Shown: one piece after another, positions 1 through 12,070 of the stretch
Numbering within the stretch: position 1 is the stretch's first letter
Layout of the letters: every line of letters starts with the position of its first letter
NCBI GenBank assembly: GCA_025617745.1
Contig: CM046856.1
Location: 48,488,873-48,552,872 of the forward strand
Source: Heliocidaris erythrogramma
Taxonomy: Eukaryota; Echinodermata; Echinoidea; Camarodonta; Echinometridae
Length of the DNA stretch: 64,000 nucleotides
Direction: 5' to 3'
Translations under genes and position numbers: made by a program
Notes under the pieces: model-generated
What the model was told of the DNA's origin: nothing
Seen by the model: the letters and a program-made list of their open reading frames with translations, nothing else
Database searches by the model: none

Positions 1-1125
1 CCACTTTCAAATTGAAAAGCCCTCCGAATAATAGCAGGATGGTATTCGTTCCCTCTTGAAACGCCGAACATGGCCCGGTGCAAGCAGCTGAAAATACAAT
101 GGCGTCTTATTTTGTTTACAAGTGACTGATTCCTTTATTTTTTTAACGCTGCATTTTTCATCAAAATAATACCATACACGAAGTTAAGAGTGAGGCAACA
201 GACTAACATTAAGACTGACGCTAGTGAAGGAAGAGAAATAAGTGAAGAGGAGATGACAAAATAGGCTCTGAAAAATGTGTAAGATGTTATGGGACATCGT
301 CTGCTTAGACAGGACTGGTCCAGGGTGTGTCGTCACATATCTCAGCAGCGTTCGAGGAGCTCTTCAGCTGCTATATCGGGGGCTGTGTTTTACCGTTTTA
401 TAATTGATAATAATCATTACTTCAAATGTTTCCAAGCGTTGAATTTGGATAACCTTGTTTAATTTATGCCATCTATGCAATAATAAGTATTAAGCCAATA
501 TTTAAAATCATTAACGTTCTACTTTAAATATATGTATTTCTGATTTTCCTGTTAACATAATAAATTGATATGTTTCATCATGACTGTAAAGAGACCTGAA
601 TTACTATATCTCATTGTGAACAATTGCAAGGGATAATATACTAATAATACTGTCATGAGAGGGTCTGGTTGGAAACATGGTCCTTGAGGTGACGTGAACT
701 GCGGCCATTTTCATGACGGGCGCATCCCCGAAGGAGAATGGTCGTCTTCATGTCACCACGGGAACCATAGTTTAACCAGTGATATAGCAGCAGTATATAT
801 TTGGTTTATATCCGTCATCTTGATCTAAGCCCAAATCTACTAATCTATATACGATCATCTGCAACTGTAGGCCTATGATAACAATTTTGACGAAGGAACG
901 ATCAACGCGTAATGATGGCATCATCACGCGCCGGTGCCTAAAACAATAGATACGCGCACATGAATGTCGTCACAATGTACTACGCACTTTTCGTACGTGA
1001 TGTCATACGCCGTATATAGTATTCGTGCATAGTACTACTATACACGGATCGCGACGTCAGATGTCAGATTTCCATGAGGCTAGTGGAAATTGTATTTTGT
1101 CACATGACGCGCATTTTATCAATCA
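1..1125. other. Intergenic DNA, no gene seen
   Basis: AT-rich sequence with no coding frame that looks like a protein and no clear splice-bordered exon. A loose inverted similarity lies around 680-775 (the ATGGTCC...GGTGACGTGAA side against TTCATGTCACC...GGAACCAT), which could be a decayed fold-back element. Nothing else is supported. Confidence 0.6.
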
Positions 1126-1343
1126 ATAGACCTGTTTACTAATGTATTTCAATTTATGCATGTTTCTCTCCAGAATCCTTAGTTACCAACTATTTAGTGC
1201 ACCTGCTATGCATAACGGCATCTCTATGGATGGAATCCATTTTGCATACATTAGATGTTGCTATGTCGGGCAAGCCTCTGTCAAACTTTTTAGTTGTCAA
1301 GAGAAGTTCAAGAAGTATGCATAAAATTAGTAAACAGGTCTAT
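1126..1343. mobile_element. MITE-like inverted-repeat element, 218 bp
   Basis: The ends are an 18-bp perfect inverted repeat: ATAGACCTGTTTACTAAT at 1126-1143 and its complement at 1326-1343. If the TA inside each end is the target duplication, the inverted repeat begins GACCTGTTTACTAAT, as expected for a Tc1/mariner-type non-autonomous element. No transposase is present. Short open frames inside it are not regarded as genes. Confidence 0.75.
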
Positions 1344-3306
1344 TTAGCAGACTCTTTTCATGACGGAGATAATGATACGGGTCTAAGAATAAATTAGTGC
1401 GTTGTAAATGAGTCGGATTAATATTTAAAGAAAATAACACAGCCCCACTTTTGATAGATTATTAGAGAAGCTTCATTTTTAGGCAATATAAAAAATATCG
1501 TAGTCGTATACACTGTAAGAAAGCATCTTGGTACAAAAATTGCCCAATAATTGGTATAGGGTAATCGTGTTTGCGCTTACGTAGCCTTATGCCTAATTTA
1601 TTGTGAGAAGTGATCAAAATTTCGCAAAATGTTTGGGTAATAAAATTACCCACTTAGTCAAATATACTCTGATATCACGGTATTTTAAAACAAGTATTTT
1701 GAGAAGTGTTGCGTATACAGGAGGGAACTGGTGATTAATTGTACTTGGCTCTAATCCATTTTCTTTTTCTTTTTTCATTTTGGACATTTCAATATAATTA
1801 ACAATTTGGCATGGCGCTGTTTAATACTTTAATATTTTTAGGTTGATTATCATGTTGCCATGGTGGTGATTACGTGCCGTTGCTTGCAAACATTAAAATA
1901 AACATAATGGTAAACATAATGAAATGCCAAGGGACGAAGCAAAACGTTGCCTCTCAGATTCTAAACATGTTTACCTTCAGTCGGGTATTCTTGAATAATG
2001 TGATTTTATTTTTCGGAAGGTAGCGATAATTAAAGATAAAGTTGAGTTCTGATCGTCCGATTACATTGTGAAAGAAACTGTCTCAGAGCAATTGGGAAAG
2101 GTTGATCATGTCTACATAAGAATTGGTGTACACTGTGAGGTTTTGGAATCATCAAAATGATAAGAAATCGACCTAATCTCGCTGAAAAGCACATGCAGTG
2201 CATACAGAAATGGGTATATGGGACTGCACACATGATGTGGCATGAATGTTCGGCCCGAACACGTCAGCTATTTCTCGTCATATTTCGAATATGAGGGCAT
2301 TTGAAGAGCAATCCTTTTCAGTGGACATTCCTACTATGACGTTCTTCCTAACTGACATAAAAGGAAAGAGAAAACATAGACAAAATTTTTCACCTTTCCC
2401 AGAACTCAACTATCTCTTTAACCGTTGAAGAATGATGGCACAGCATTCAGTTTTGTTTAATGGTGGAAGAATACGTATAATATTGTAATTCTTGTTGCAA
2501 AAATGTTCGTATAACTTCAAAGAAGAATAATTTAAGGAGCTTTTGAGAATCTAGACACAGATTAAAACAATGGTAACAAAGGCGTTGTTGGCTACATGAC
2601 CAAAGTGGTCAATGTTACATACCATTTCAATTCTTAATTCCACGGACCGTTAAACTCTTACCTTCATGTATGAAAATAGACTGACGCGTTCTGTCTGAAC
2701 TTGTTACCATGTTTTATATTCATTCAAGCGACGTTCCATACAAGATGCTTTGAGAGCTCTCCAGTGTACGGGTCAGTTGCCCTCAAATGGGAGACTCTTA
2801 AGATTCCCCTACGTGACAATGGTTGCTTCCACATTCAGGTAAAGTTCAAAACAAAATAAGAATTGATTACATTGCTTTCATTTATTTTGTTACATTGATT
2901 AACCGCTTTCAGATGTTGTTTATCATCCACATCAACTAAACCTTAGATCAGCCCACTTGACTTTTTTTAAAAAGTATGTGCCATTCATTTGAAATACGAA
3001 TCAAAGTGAGTAATAGACATGATGTAGCAGAGTAATAGAGTAACTGAGTAATTGGTTGAGCCCCCATACCACCATCAAATGGACCTAAATGTAGATAATA
3101 AGGCGAGAAAGAAAAGGGGACAAGACTTTTCCGAATTTCTCTTTCGCCTAAATTAAAACAGAAACAATGTGCTCTCTCCAATGGATTGGTAGTACTTAAA
3201 CATTCCATTTCCTCTGTTGACGCCCCCATACTTCTTAGTTGTTAGATCGTTTCGCTCCTTCGTATTTTTAGATCAGTAATAACACAACACCAAAGCCCCT
3301 TGTAAT
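1344..3306. other. Intergenic DNA, no gene seen
   Basis: AT-rich single-copy-looking DNA. Short open frames here (60-93 codons) have no recognisable domain, no splice context and biased low-complexity composition. I see no RNA gene or repeat. Confidence 0.55.
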
Positions 3307-3311
3307 AATAC

Positions 3312-4020
3312 GTCGCTCATTTCACGAAGTGGCACAAGTGCGCGCGGATCACGAAAAGTGCGTTCTGAGAAAATCGCGATTAAAGATTTGTAATCTTTAA
3401 AGCTATTAATATGGAGGGTTTTCTGGAATTAGATATAATAAATTGTACATGAAACGAAAGAGCAGAATTTCCACTAACTAATCACATACAATACTTTAAA
3501 AAAGAAGACAAAACATGAATACTGGAAGGACTCAAACATTCGTGTCATTTCGTGAACGAAATCATACGCGTAATCCGCTGCGCGATTTAGTTCACGAAAT
3601 GGCACAATTGGACACGCGCATGGTGTGCGCTGTTTATTCGCGAGTTAAAACGCAATTGATGAGATATTATTTGGGAAACCATTAATTTGATGTGGTTTTC
3701 GGAATAAGATATAATAAATTGTACATGGAACGAAGGAGGGGAATTTCAACTAACTGTTCACATACATTTTTTTTAAAAAGAAGACAAAACATGAATACTG
3801 GAAGGATTCAAACGTTCGTGTCATTTCGTGAACGAAATCATACGCGTAATCCGCTGCACGATTTAGTTCACGAAATGGCACAATTGGACGCGCGCATGGT
3901 GTGCGCTGTTTATTCGCGAGTAAAAACAGCAATTATAAGATGGGAGGTTTAGAAATACTTGTTTGGTTGGTGCTTTTGAATAATATATAACAAATTGTAC
4001 AAAAAACGAAAGAAGAGAAT
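3312..4020 (+). repeat. Tandem repeat, 276-bp unit, about 2.5 copies
   Basis: The sequence around AATTGTACATG recurs at 3445, 3721 and 3997 (position of GTAC), giving a constant 276-bp period. Two nearly complete units share long blocks such as GAAGACAAAACATGAATACTGG and CGTGTCATTTCGTGAACGAAATC. Each unit carries the partly palindromic TTTCGTGAACGAAA and a diverged copy of the element's terminal repeat (TTCACGAAATGGCACAATTGG). Confidence 0.85.
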
Positions 4021-5980
4021 TTCCTTTCTCCAATTTGATCAAATCACTCCCCACCTTTTGGTATTAGTATTGCTTTGCACAATGAAGCACACTGCATTTA
4101 TCCTTTCTCTAACTTCTCATTTTATCATGCTTCATCATTATTAATTTTCAATCCCAGTATTACTCTCTCTCTCCCTCTTAATTTGTCACCGAGCCTCATC
4201 TCGTGTGCTTACATTTCGAACACAAGTGCATGCATTTCTAAATACATAAATATTTTGACTTCAACTATTGTTCTAGGTTTTATTGAATAATTTAAAATTC
4301 GACAAAAAAATTCATTTTGAAAGTACAAAAGTCAGTGAAGAGTAATAATTGAAAAGGGTAATTAAATAATTCAACACATTATCATTATTTTTACACATGC
4401 TAATATTTCGTACACAAAATAGCAGTTACCACTACTCTGCATCTGCACTCATTTGTAATACATTATGAGTTTCAAATTAATTACAGATTTTTACTAATAT
4501 TATATTGATATTATGAATTTAAAGTTGATTCACGGTTTTTACTGAATAGTTTTACCTTGGAAAGTTAATTTTTAAAGCACAGCGTCAAAAAAATCAATAA
4601 TTTACCACAGTCTTAACAAATTAAGCATTGTCTTACAAATGTGCTTACAGTTTGAACACATAAGATTTGGACTGCATGTGCCGTCCTTTTTAGTAGACAT
4701 TTGTGAATATGTTTTGAACTACTATCATGAAGGTTTTTACTGAAACACTTGCTTTCTATTTGATTTCATTAAACTTCATACGAATTATGTCAGTGAATAA
4801 AATATTTAAAGCCGTTATATTCTTTTTGGAAGATCCAACTTGTTTTCATCATTGTCAAACATACTTATAACATTTCTGAATGACACATTGTAGGTCAGCA
4901 AGAGAATGCTACTAGCGAACAAATTACAATTAGCAATTAGCTTATATACCTCTGCAGGGACACAATATGAGGAAAATTTACTCTCAGACTTGCATTACTA
5001 TTCACTATATACCAATACTGTAAACTGGTAATGTTGAATATTATACATTATGACAGTGGAAAATGATTGACCACAGCAACTGTATGAAAACAGATAAGAG
5101 ATAATTGGTGAGAGTTTTCTATATCAATTTATAAAGAGAATGTAAAAAAAAAATGTTACACAATTATTCTGTACTCAAGGTTATCAACCATTTTAAAATC
5201 AGAAAAAAAAATACAAAATCATGTTAATTGATAAAGTTAAATTTATTGAAAAAAATCTATATACCTAAAACAGGCTTCCTTCATAAATTAAAAATAATGC
5301 ACAGTCATCGTCAAGATTTGCTTAACAAAATATAATTATGAGTTCGTCGTTAATACTTACATCTATCATATCTCTACTATAAGCTAAGCTTCAACGTAAA
5401 GAAAAGATGGAAGTGTTAGTGCAGACAAATACGCCAGCATCTTAGTAAATGTCTGTGAATACATACATTAGTCACCCCACCCCTTTCAATGTTGGCACAA
5501 GTTCTCAGAGATGTGAGTTGATTTTAGTCAATCTTTCTTGTAGTCAACAAATCAGAATTACTATTATACAAATATCTTTGTGACTTATATTACCACAAAA
5601 GATCTGAAAATCATCATCACCTCAACGCTCTAGTTGGAAATATCTACATACAATTTCTTACGCAAGTTAATTATTAGGTAATACAACATATACAGCATAT
5701 ACAACATACAAGATATCTCTCAACATACAATATATAATACAACATATACAACATACAACATACCTCTCAACATACTATATATCTCTAAAAGTTACAATTT
5801 ATCTCTAAATGCTTCAGAGCAAACAAATTATAATTCTTAATCTCCCCCCAAAAATGTTCTATCTTTCATAATAACTGTCATGATATATGGACTGTTGAGA
5901 ATATCTTCCTTATAATTGATACAATTCCAATATCAAAAGTAAATGTTGTTAATTTTTCGGGGAATTTTGAAAGAAGTGGG
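4021..5980. other. Interior of the large inverted-repeat element, no gene
   Basis: Very AT-rich DNA without a supported coding frame. A minisatellite-like stretch of ACATATACAACATACAA variants with interspersed TCTCAACATAC lies at about 5680-5800. Nothing else is recognised. Confidence 0.5.
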
Positions 5981-6495
5981 ATGCCCATACCAGTAGTATT
6001 AAAAAGTAAAGTATCAACGTCATTCTCAAAGACGACAGTACGGCATACCCTACCTCAGGTCTGGAACTCTCTTCCTAAAAATGTCCATTCATATAATAAT
6101 CTGTCATCGTTTAAAAGAAAACTCAAACTGCATCTTTATTCAATATGTATGACTAAATGCTTACATCTTATTTTCACACATTTATCACTCTGATTAGTAT
6201 TGTAATTCTTGCCATTTTGGCTTAATATTGTTGTATATTCTTATGTATTAGTTATTGCAGATTGTTTAATCGCATATTGTGTAATCTCACATTATATTAT
6301 CTTATCACAATTTATTTAAGGGAACATTATTTCCACAAAGCCTTCGCAGTGGCTTTTCTTAAGTTCTCTTTTTTCATTCCTTTTATGATTGAATTGATTA
6401 TATTGTCTTGTGATGTGACTGTTTTCTATTCAATTATATTTTGTATATACTTTACGTTTGTATTTTATCTGCTTGGAATTGAAATAAATGCATGA
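5981..6495 (+). pseudogene. 3' end of a non-LTR retrotransposon (LINE)
   Basis: A short open frame at 5981-6193 ends with RHTLPQVWNSLPKNV followed by SSFKRKLKLHLYS. This (V/I)WNSLP...FKrkLK.hL pattern is the usual C-terminal tail after the reverse transcriptase of jockey/CR1/L2-type LINEs. The stop is followed by about 300 bp of AT-rich sequence ending near TTGGAATTGAAATAAATGC, resembling a LINE 3' untranslated region. The reverse transcriptase core is absent, so this is a strongly 5'-truncated or decayed copy. The clade is not resolved. Confidence 0.6.
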
Positions 6496-7480
6496 ACACC
6501 AATAAATACGATCTGCGTGAAAATAAATCACACCAGATAAGTGCACATGAATACTGTAGGAAAAAGTTGTTTGTGGTTTCCTCCTCACCAATGATGTTCC
6601 TTCTTGTGCTGTCAGTGAGACCAATAATGCAAATTATATGTAATAGTTGTAGGCAAGAGTTGGCGAAACAAAATCCTGAATATTCGCGATCGCGAAAGAG
6701 CTACTGCACTGGCCCCGCGGCCAGCACAAGCGAAAAGAAAGTAGATCACTCTTGTCTAATGTTGATAAAATAAGAGTCAAATCTGCTGTTTGCCAGATGC
6801 AGAAAATGGATGAGTAAATGAAGATGCGATGTCCAAATGTTGGTAGTCCTAGGTTGTGAATGTGTGACTCAGTAGAAAAAGAACGTATTCTCTAGATGAA
6901 AACTTCCTACTAAGTGAAAAGCTAAAAGTCCGTGTGCTCAGTAAACTCATGTCATTGGAAGGTTTGTATCCAGGCAACAAAAACAAGTTCTATTATAAGG
7001 GAGTGAAGCAATGAAGAATGTAGAACATGTGTAGAGTGCCTTGCCTGGTGTAGTGGAGAACAAAAGATGAATGCTGAGTGCAGGAGTTGAATAAGAAGGT
7101 CTTTGGTATTGTCCAGTGAGGAAGTGAGCAGTTGAATGAACTTTAACCAGCTGATCCACATAAACAAACTATGATCAAGCTTTGATCAGTCCTGTCTGTC
7201 TAATGTAAACAAATGATGAGTGAAGTTGCTACAATACCACCTGTTTAGTGCGGAAGCTGGCGGTAAAATGCTTAGTTATCTGGATGATTGATGACGGGGA
7301 TGCGTCCAGAACAGAGAGTTAGCAAATTTTCATATTTGCTTTGAGAGATTTTTGGAGGGCCAGCCTGATAGAAACACTGTGGTTCTGGGTCATTGGGATT
7401 TTTTTTATGAACAAGCCGAAAATGAAAGTATAAGATTAGCTCGAGGAAGCACGCACGTCTTCATAATACATACAAAGAAC
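6496..7480. other. Interior of the large inverted-repeat element, no gene
   Basis: No coding frame with a recognisable domain. Short open frames on both strands are not supported by composition or splice sites. Confidence 0.5.
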
Positions 7481-7737
7481 GAGGCGCGTGCACGAAAACA
7501 CACGGTTCGCAGTGCGCGCGCCGTCTTGTGCCGGTTCGTGAAATTATGAATTTGCATTTTCATGGCTCGTGTCACTTTCAGCAAGACGTGTTTTTGCATT
7601 AATAAACATAATTATTACTCGAAATTTAGTGAAATGGTAGAACATGGCTAGTAGATCGTAAAAATGAAGAAAACTCAAAATTGACTATGTACGAGATTTT
7701 GGGCCTTTGTGCCACTTCGTGAAATGAGCGACGAATA

Positions 7738-8715
7738 CAGGCTCGACCCTGTGAAAATATTGACGCTATACGCCAATGAGTATTATCGTGAAACATATAG
7801 CCAGGAAGGCATTTATTTTTGTTCATCGACTTAAGATTTAAAAAGCAAGTTGCATGTCTACAGATTGAGTAAAACACAGCTTTTAAAGTTCATCAAAACT
7901 TACAGTTGACTGATTTATAATGGTTTTATGATAAATAATTTAAAGCTTCCTTATTTTTGAGTGCATATTGATATTCAAGCTAGTAGGCGAAAAGTCATTA
8001 AAAAGTAAAGTTCACTGTTCATCGACATTTGCATTTCTTTGTGTATGTATATGACCAATTGTTGAAAAACAATCAGGGATATACTGATTCAATTATGGTT
8101 AGTGCATTTTATCGAATAGAACGGACGTTTTATATCGCTCGAGGCACTTTATTTAATTTGGGAAAGTATGTTTGCCCTTCGCTCGGTCCACTAACCTTTA
8201 TTCTTTTTGGGTTTTTTTTCGTGAATAAAATATCAATGTTAGTGTTAATGATTAACACATGCACTAGTTCAATTAATGGTCACAATTTTCTGTATACATT
8301 TCTCAATGTGTGCAGGTATATTACACCAAACAATAAAATATTGATGATCTATTTCTCATTGATTTCGAAGTCTGTAAAAAGTTAGCGTTTTAATTCGTTT
8401 CTAATTGGAATCTTGGTTTTAATTTGATTTGATTTGATTTTCTTCACCAACGTGACCAAGGATTAAGACATTTACAATGAAAGTGTAGCCCAGATTGAAA
8501 ATACGCTTAAAAGCTTTATTTTCAAAGAGGACATAAGTATATTCAAACATTAATAAACGCATCAGTATTCTATTATTTTGATCAGTGCTAGAAGGACAAT
8601 ATTCATTAAAGCATCATGGTTATTGCATAGGACGAACCAATATGTAAAAAAGGAATATTATAAACAAAATGAAATGATACATCGCCATTCTAGTATTTAC
8701 TACGTGAGTTAATTG
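7738..8715. other. Intergenic DNA, no gene supported
   Basis: A 118-codon frame at 8029-8385 is AT-driven and resembles no family, so it is not called. At 8422-8445 the run TTTAATTTGATTTGATTTGATT is a short (TTTGA)n tract, of a kind often found at the 3' end of a minus-strand LINE, but no coding part accompanies it. Confidence 0.45.
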
Positions 8716-9912
8716 TACACTCTTAAAATAGATGGGCAAAAAAATGCCCAATTTTTAACCAACACTGGGCAACATGGTGTCCACACAACTATTGGTTAAA
8801 ATCTGCCCAACTGATGTTGGGTAATCAGTTTGCTATATGGTTGGGCAAATTAAATTGCCCATCAGTTGGTGACCCATCAGATTTTACCCAATTCTACAAT
8901 TGCCCAACGGTTGGTTATATTCTCAGTTGGGTAATTATTTGCCCAACCAATTTTACCCAATAGGATTGCCCAACCCTCTTTGTCCAGCTGTTGGGTAATA
9001 AATATTATAGTAGACCAGCCAAGATTTTTTTTTTACTTTGGACGGCATTTTGGGGTAATGCTCGGCTTCCATGCTAAAACCTTTGCAAAAATACTGAGGA
9101 ATAACGTACGGGCGGATGCCACGCGCACTTTTGCCTAAATATGCCATTTTTGGCTCAAAATTTGAAAGAATGTAAAAAATCACAATTTTTAATTTTTTGA
9201 CGTAATATGTAATACCTGATTAAGACTTTTCAAGTGATATCAAATTTATTTTGAGTTTCAAGTTATAAACCTGATTAATATACAGTTGAAATTTGGATAT
9301 TACACACACATGTATGGCGTAATGAAACATAAAACTGTGATTTACTCAAAATAATAGGTTGTGAAAACTACCAATATTTCAAAGTTTTTTACACAATGTA
9401 AATTTATCCATTTAAACTCTTTTTCTTGTTTAAACATATCATGTATATTGTCATGTAATACACAGAAAAGAAATTATCCGATGATAGGTGATAGATGACT
9501 CATTTTATGTTATCCCAAATGGAATGATGTATTTTTACTGGATGCGCATTTTGAATGAAAAACACTATTTGAAGGTAAATCTAGAGTGTACATGTAAATA
9601 AGGCAATTATCCCATGTATTATCAGTATAGTCTATGCGCCAAAAACTGAAATGTCCCTACCGCCTTAAAAATAATCTTAAATGAAGTATTTTTTTGTTAG
9701 ATGGGACCATTAACTATCAAAATATGCTTCTTTGCCCTTAAGAGGTGGCAACGGATCAAAAACAATATAGAATTTCAGGAAATGTCATGTATTCGTGATT
9801 AAGAAAGTACAAAAACACGTTGTAACATTTTATAATAGTGTATCAAAAGCTTCTCACTTGATTAAACCCCAAATAAGAGTTATAAAAGTGTCCATCATGT
9901 TTGAAAATGGCT

Positions 9913-10241
9913 GTTGCTATGGAAACAGTAATAAAAAAATCATATTTTTGCAAAATAAACCTTGATGCTACCGAAAAAAGTAAATATTAATACATTTATA
10001 TTGTACATGATTATCTTCTTTTTTACAGGACACTAACTTATCATCATTTATTTAAGTAAAGGGGTGATGGATGTGACCACTACATGTGTAGGCCGTTACC
10101 ATAGTAACAAATACATTTATTGCATTTCTAATTAAATACAGAACTATATTTGTTTTCAACATGAAATAATGGTAAACATGTAATATTTTTGCCGCCTGTT
10201 TCATTATATTCAAAACTCAAAAAAATTGTTGCCATGGAAAC
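9913..10241. promoter_or_regulatory. Cluster of three RFX X-box-like motifs
   Basis: GTTGCTATGGAAAC (9913-9926), GTTACCATAGTAAC (10095-10108, a near-perfect palindrome) and GTTGCCATGGAAAC (10228-10241) all fit the GTNRCC-spacer-RGYAAC type bound by RFX factors. They lie inside the large repeat element and no promoter is visible beside them, so function is uncertain. They may simply be internal transposon repeats. Confidence 0.35.
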
Positions 10242-10766
10242 AGAATGTTAATGAAGAAGACATCTTCCAACGTAAAAGAAAGACCTGTAACTAACCAATA
10301 TAAAATAGCAACCAGATTAACAAACGCCGTCAGCGATTAGAATCTGCTCGTTGGCTGAGAATGGTGTTGTCTTTCTACCAGAATCTTATGTTTACTTGAT
10401 TTAAATCTAGATCTATAACATTTGTGTCCCCAATAGAATGGGTGATATCAAACTTTTCGCATTGAACATGATGGCAAGACCTACTACTTGATTCATTCAA
10501 AATTCTAGTTATATATTTATGTATTCTTTTACTTATTTATTTGAAGTTAGTCATACAGTATAAAAGCATGCTCAGTATAAGACTGTTTTGTATCATGGTC
10601 CTGATGTAACAGGAATAAACAGTAAGGTATAGCATAAATTGGTAAAAAAAAATACAACTAATGTAGGCACATAATAAAACAAATTAACTTAACAAGTAAA
10701 AGCAACAATAATAACGGCTATGGATATTTCACAAATAACCACTTGATTATGTAAGGCTAAGCCTAA

Positions 10767-12070
10767 TGTGGAATGTGGATAACATTCATGTACTAATGAG
10801 ACTACAGGATTTAAAAAACAAACAAACATGTCCGGTATAAAAAAAAAAAGCCATACATAGTTCCTGTAACCTTGTGGATTGTCATCTAAGATAAGAACCG
10901 TAAAAAGTCAGAGTACTTTTTAAATTTATGTTTGAAAGTCATGCAAAGATCATAATACATACATATATCCATGGTATTCATAAGGGTTAGCTGGCAACTA
11001 AGTATGGTATAATCACCAATTTAGTGTTCATGTAGAGTGTAGCGACTTACATTAAAATCACGAGTTGGCAACTAATCAATATTGGTCACGGACCAGGGCG
11101 GTAAGCCTCTCGTGATGGGGGGGGGGGGGGGGGGGGGTAAAGTAGACACCAGCAGAAAAAGAACTTCTGTTGAAAAGGGGCATGCACAAGGGGGCATTAA
11201 CAGAAAAGGTACATTTAGGGAAAAGGGAAAGGCATAAATGGAAACGTTCAAGGGAATACATAAGTTTTAGACAATTATACCGTACATTTTGAAGCCAACT
11301 CAGGAAAGATTCAACTAATCCTATTTGTTTCTCTCTTTATATCACAGTGTGCAGTTGAATGTGAGGATCTGTGATGGTCTGTATATTCATTTAATTTCCA
11401 AGCGATCATAATATAGCGGGCTGTGTGGATCCAGGGGGCCTTTTGGCGGAGCTTTTTAAATTATCCCTGTTAGACATCTAGGACTTCGGCCCCCTATTTT
11501 GGTGGTAGAGGCTTTTCTTTTCCTTTTCTTTCTTTCGCCGATCACTCTTTCACATAGAAACTTCGCCCGCCCCCCCCCCCCCTGAAAAATCCTGGATCTG
11601 CCAGTGACATTCTTATGAAGAGGAAAAAGTCATCCTAGTGGGATTCAAAGTACAATGTGGATAGCATGCATGTACTAATGAGACTACAGTATTAAAAAAA
11701 AAAAGAAAAACATGACCGGTATATATAAAAAAAATTCCATACATAGTTCCTGTAACCTTGTGGAATGTCATCTAAGATAAGAGTCAGAGTACTTTGAAAT
11801 TTATGTTTGAGATCGATGGTATTCATTAGGGTTAGCTGGCAACTGAAATAAATAAATAAAAGCATCTGCATTTATTTCATAATCAATGTAAACATTGCCT
11901 ACATTTTGAAGCCAACTCAGGAAAGATTCAACTAATCTTATTTGTTTCTCGCTGTACACAGTGTGCAGTTGAGTGTGAGGGTCTGTTAATTCTTTCTGTT
12001 TTCGCTTATCACTCTTTAACATCGAGATATCACCGCCCTTTGAAAAATCCTGAACACCACTTCTCATGAA
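10767..12070 (+). repeat. Imperfect direct duplication inside the 4.2-kb element
   Basis: Copy A (about 10767-11640) and copy B (about 11650-12070) share blocks in the same order: CATGTACTAATGAGACTACAG (10787 and 11667), ATAGTTCCTGTAACCTTGTGG (about 10857 and 11743), GGGTTAGCTGGCAACT (about 10984 and 11829), GCCAACTCAGGAAAGATTCAAC (about 11294 and 11911), and a TCACTCTTT...GAAAAATCCTG block. Copy B lacks several hundred bases, including the 21-base G run (about 11118-11138) present in copy A. Confidence 0.85.

Larger units (their letters stand above)
3311..7733. mobile_element. Large non-autonomous DNA element, 27-bp TIRs, AATA flanks
   Basis: Positions 3311-3337 (start CGTCGCTCATTTCACGAAG) and 7707-7733 are exact reverse complements over 27 bp. 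AATA lies directly outside each end (3307-3310 and 7734-7737), as a 4-bp target duplication would. Related subterminal copies of the end sequence occur on both sides: in the 276-bp tandem units on the left and at about 7500-7550 on the right (GTGCGCGCGCCG...GTGCCGGTTCGTGAAAT). No transposase frame was found, so if this is one element it is non-autonomous and its superfamily is unresolved. A LINE 3' end lies inside it and was probably a later insertion. Confidence 0.55.

Noticed and set aside
8029-8385. 118-codon plus frame
   Set aside because: AT-driven composition, no domain, no exon borders.
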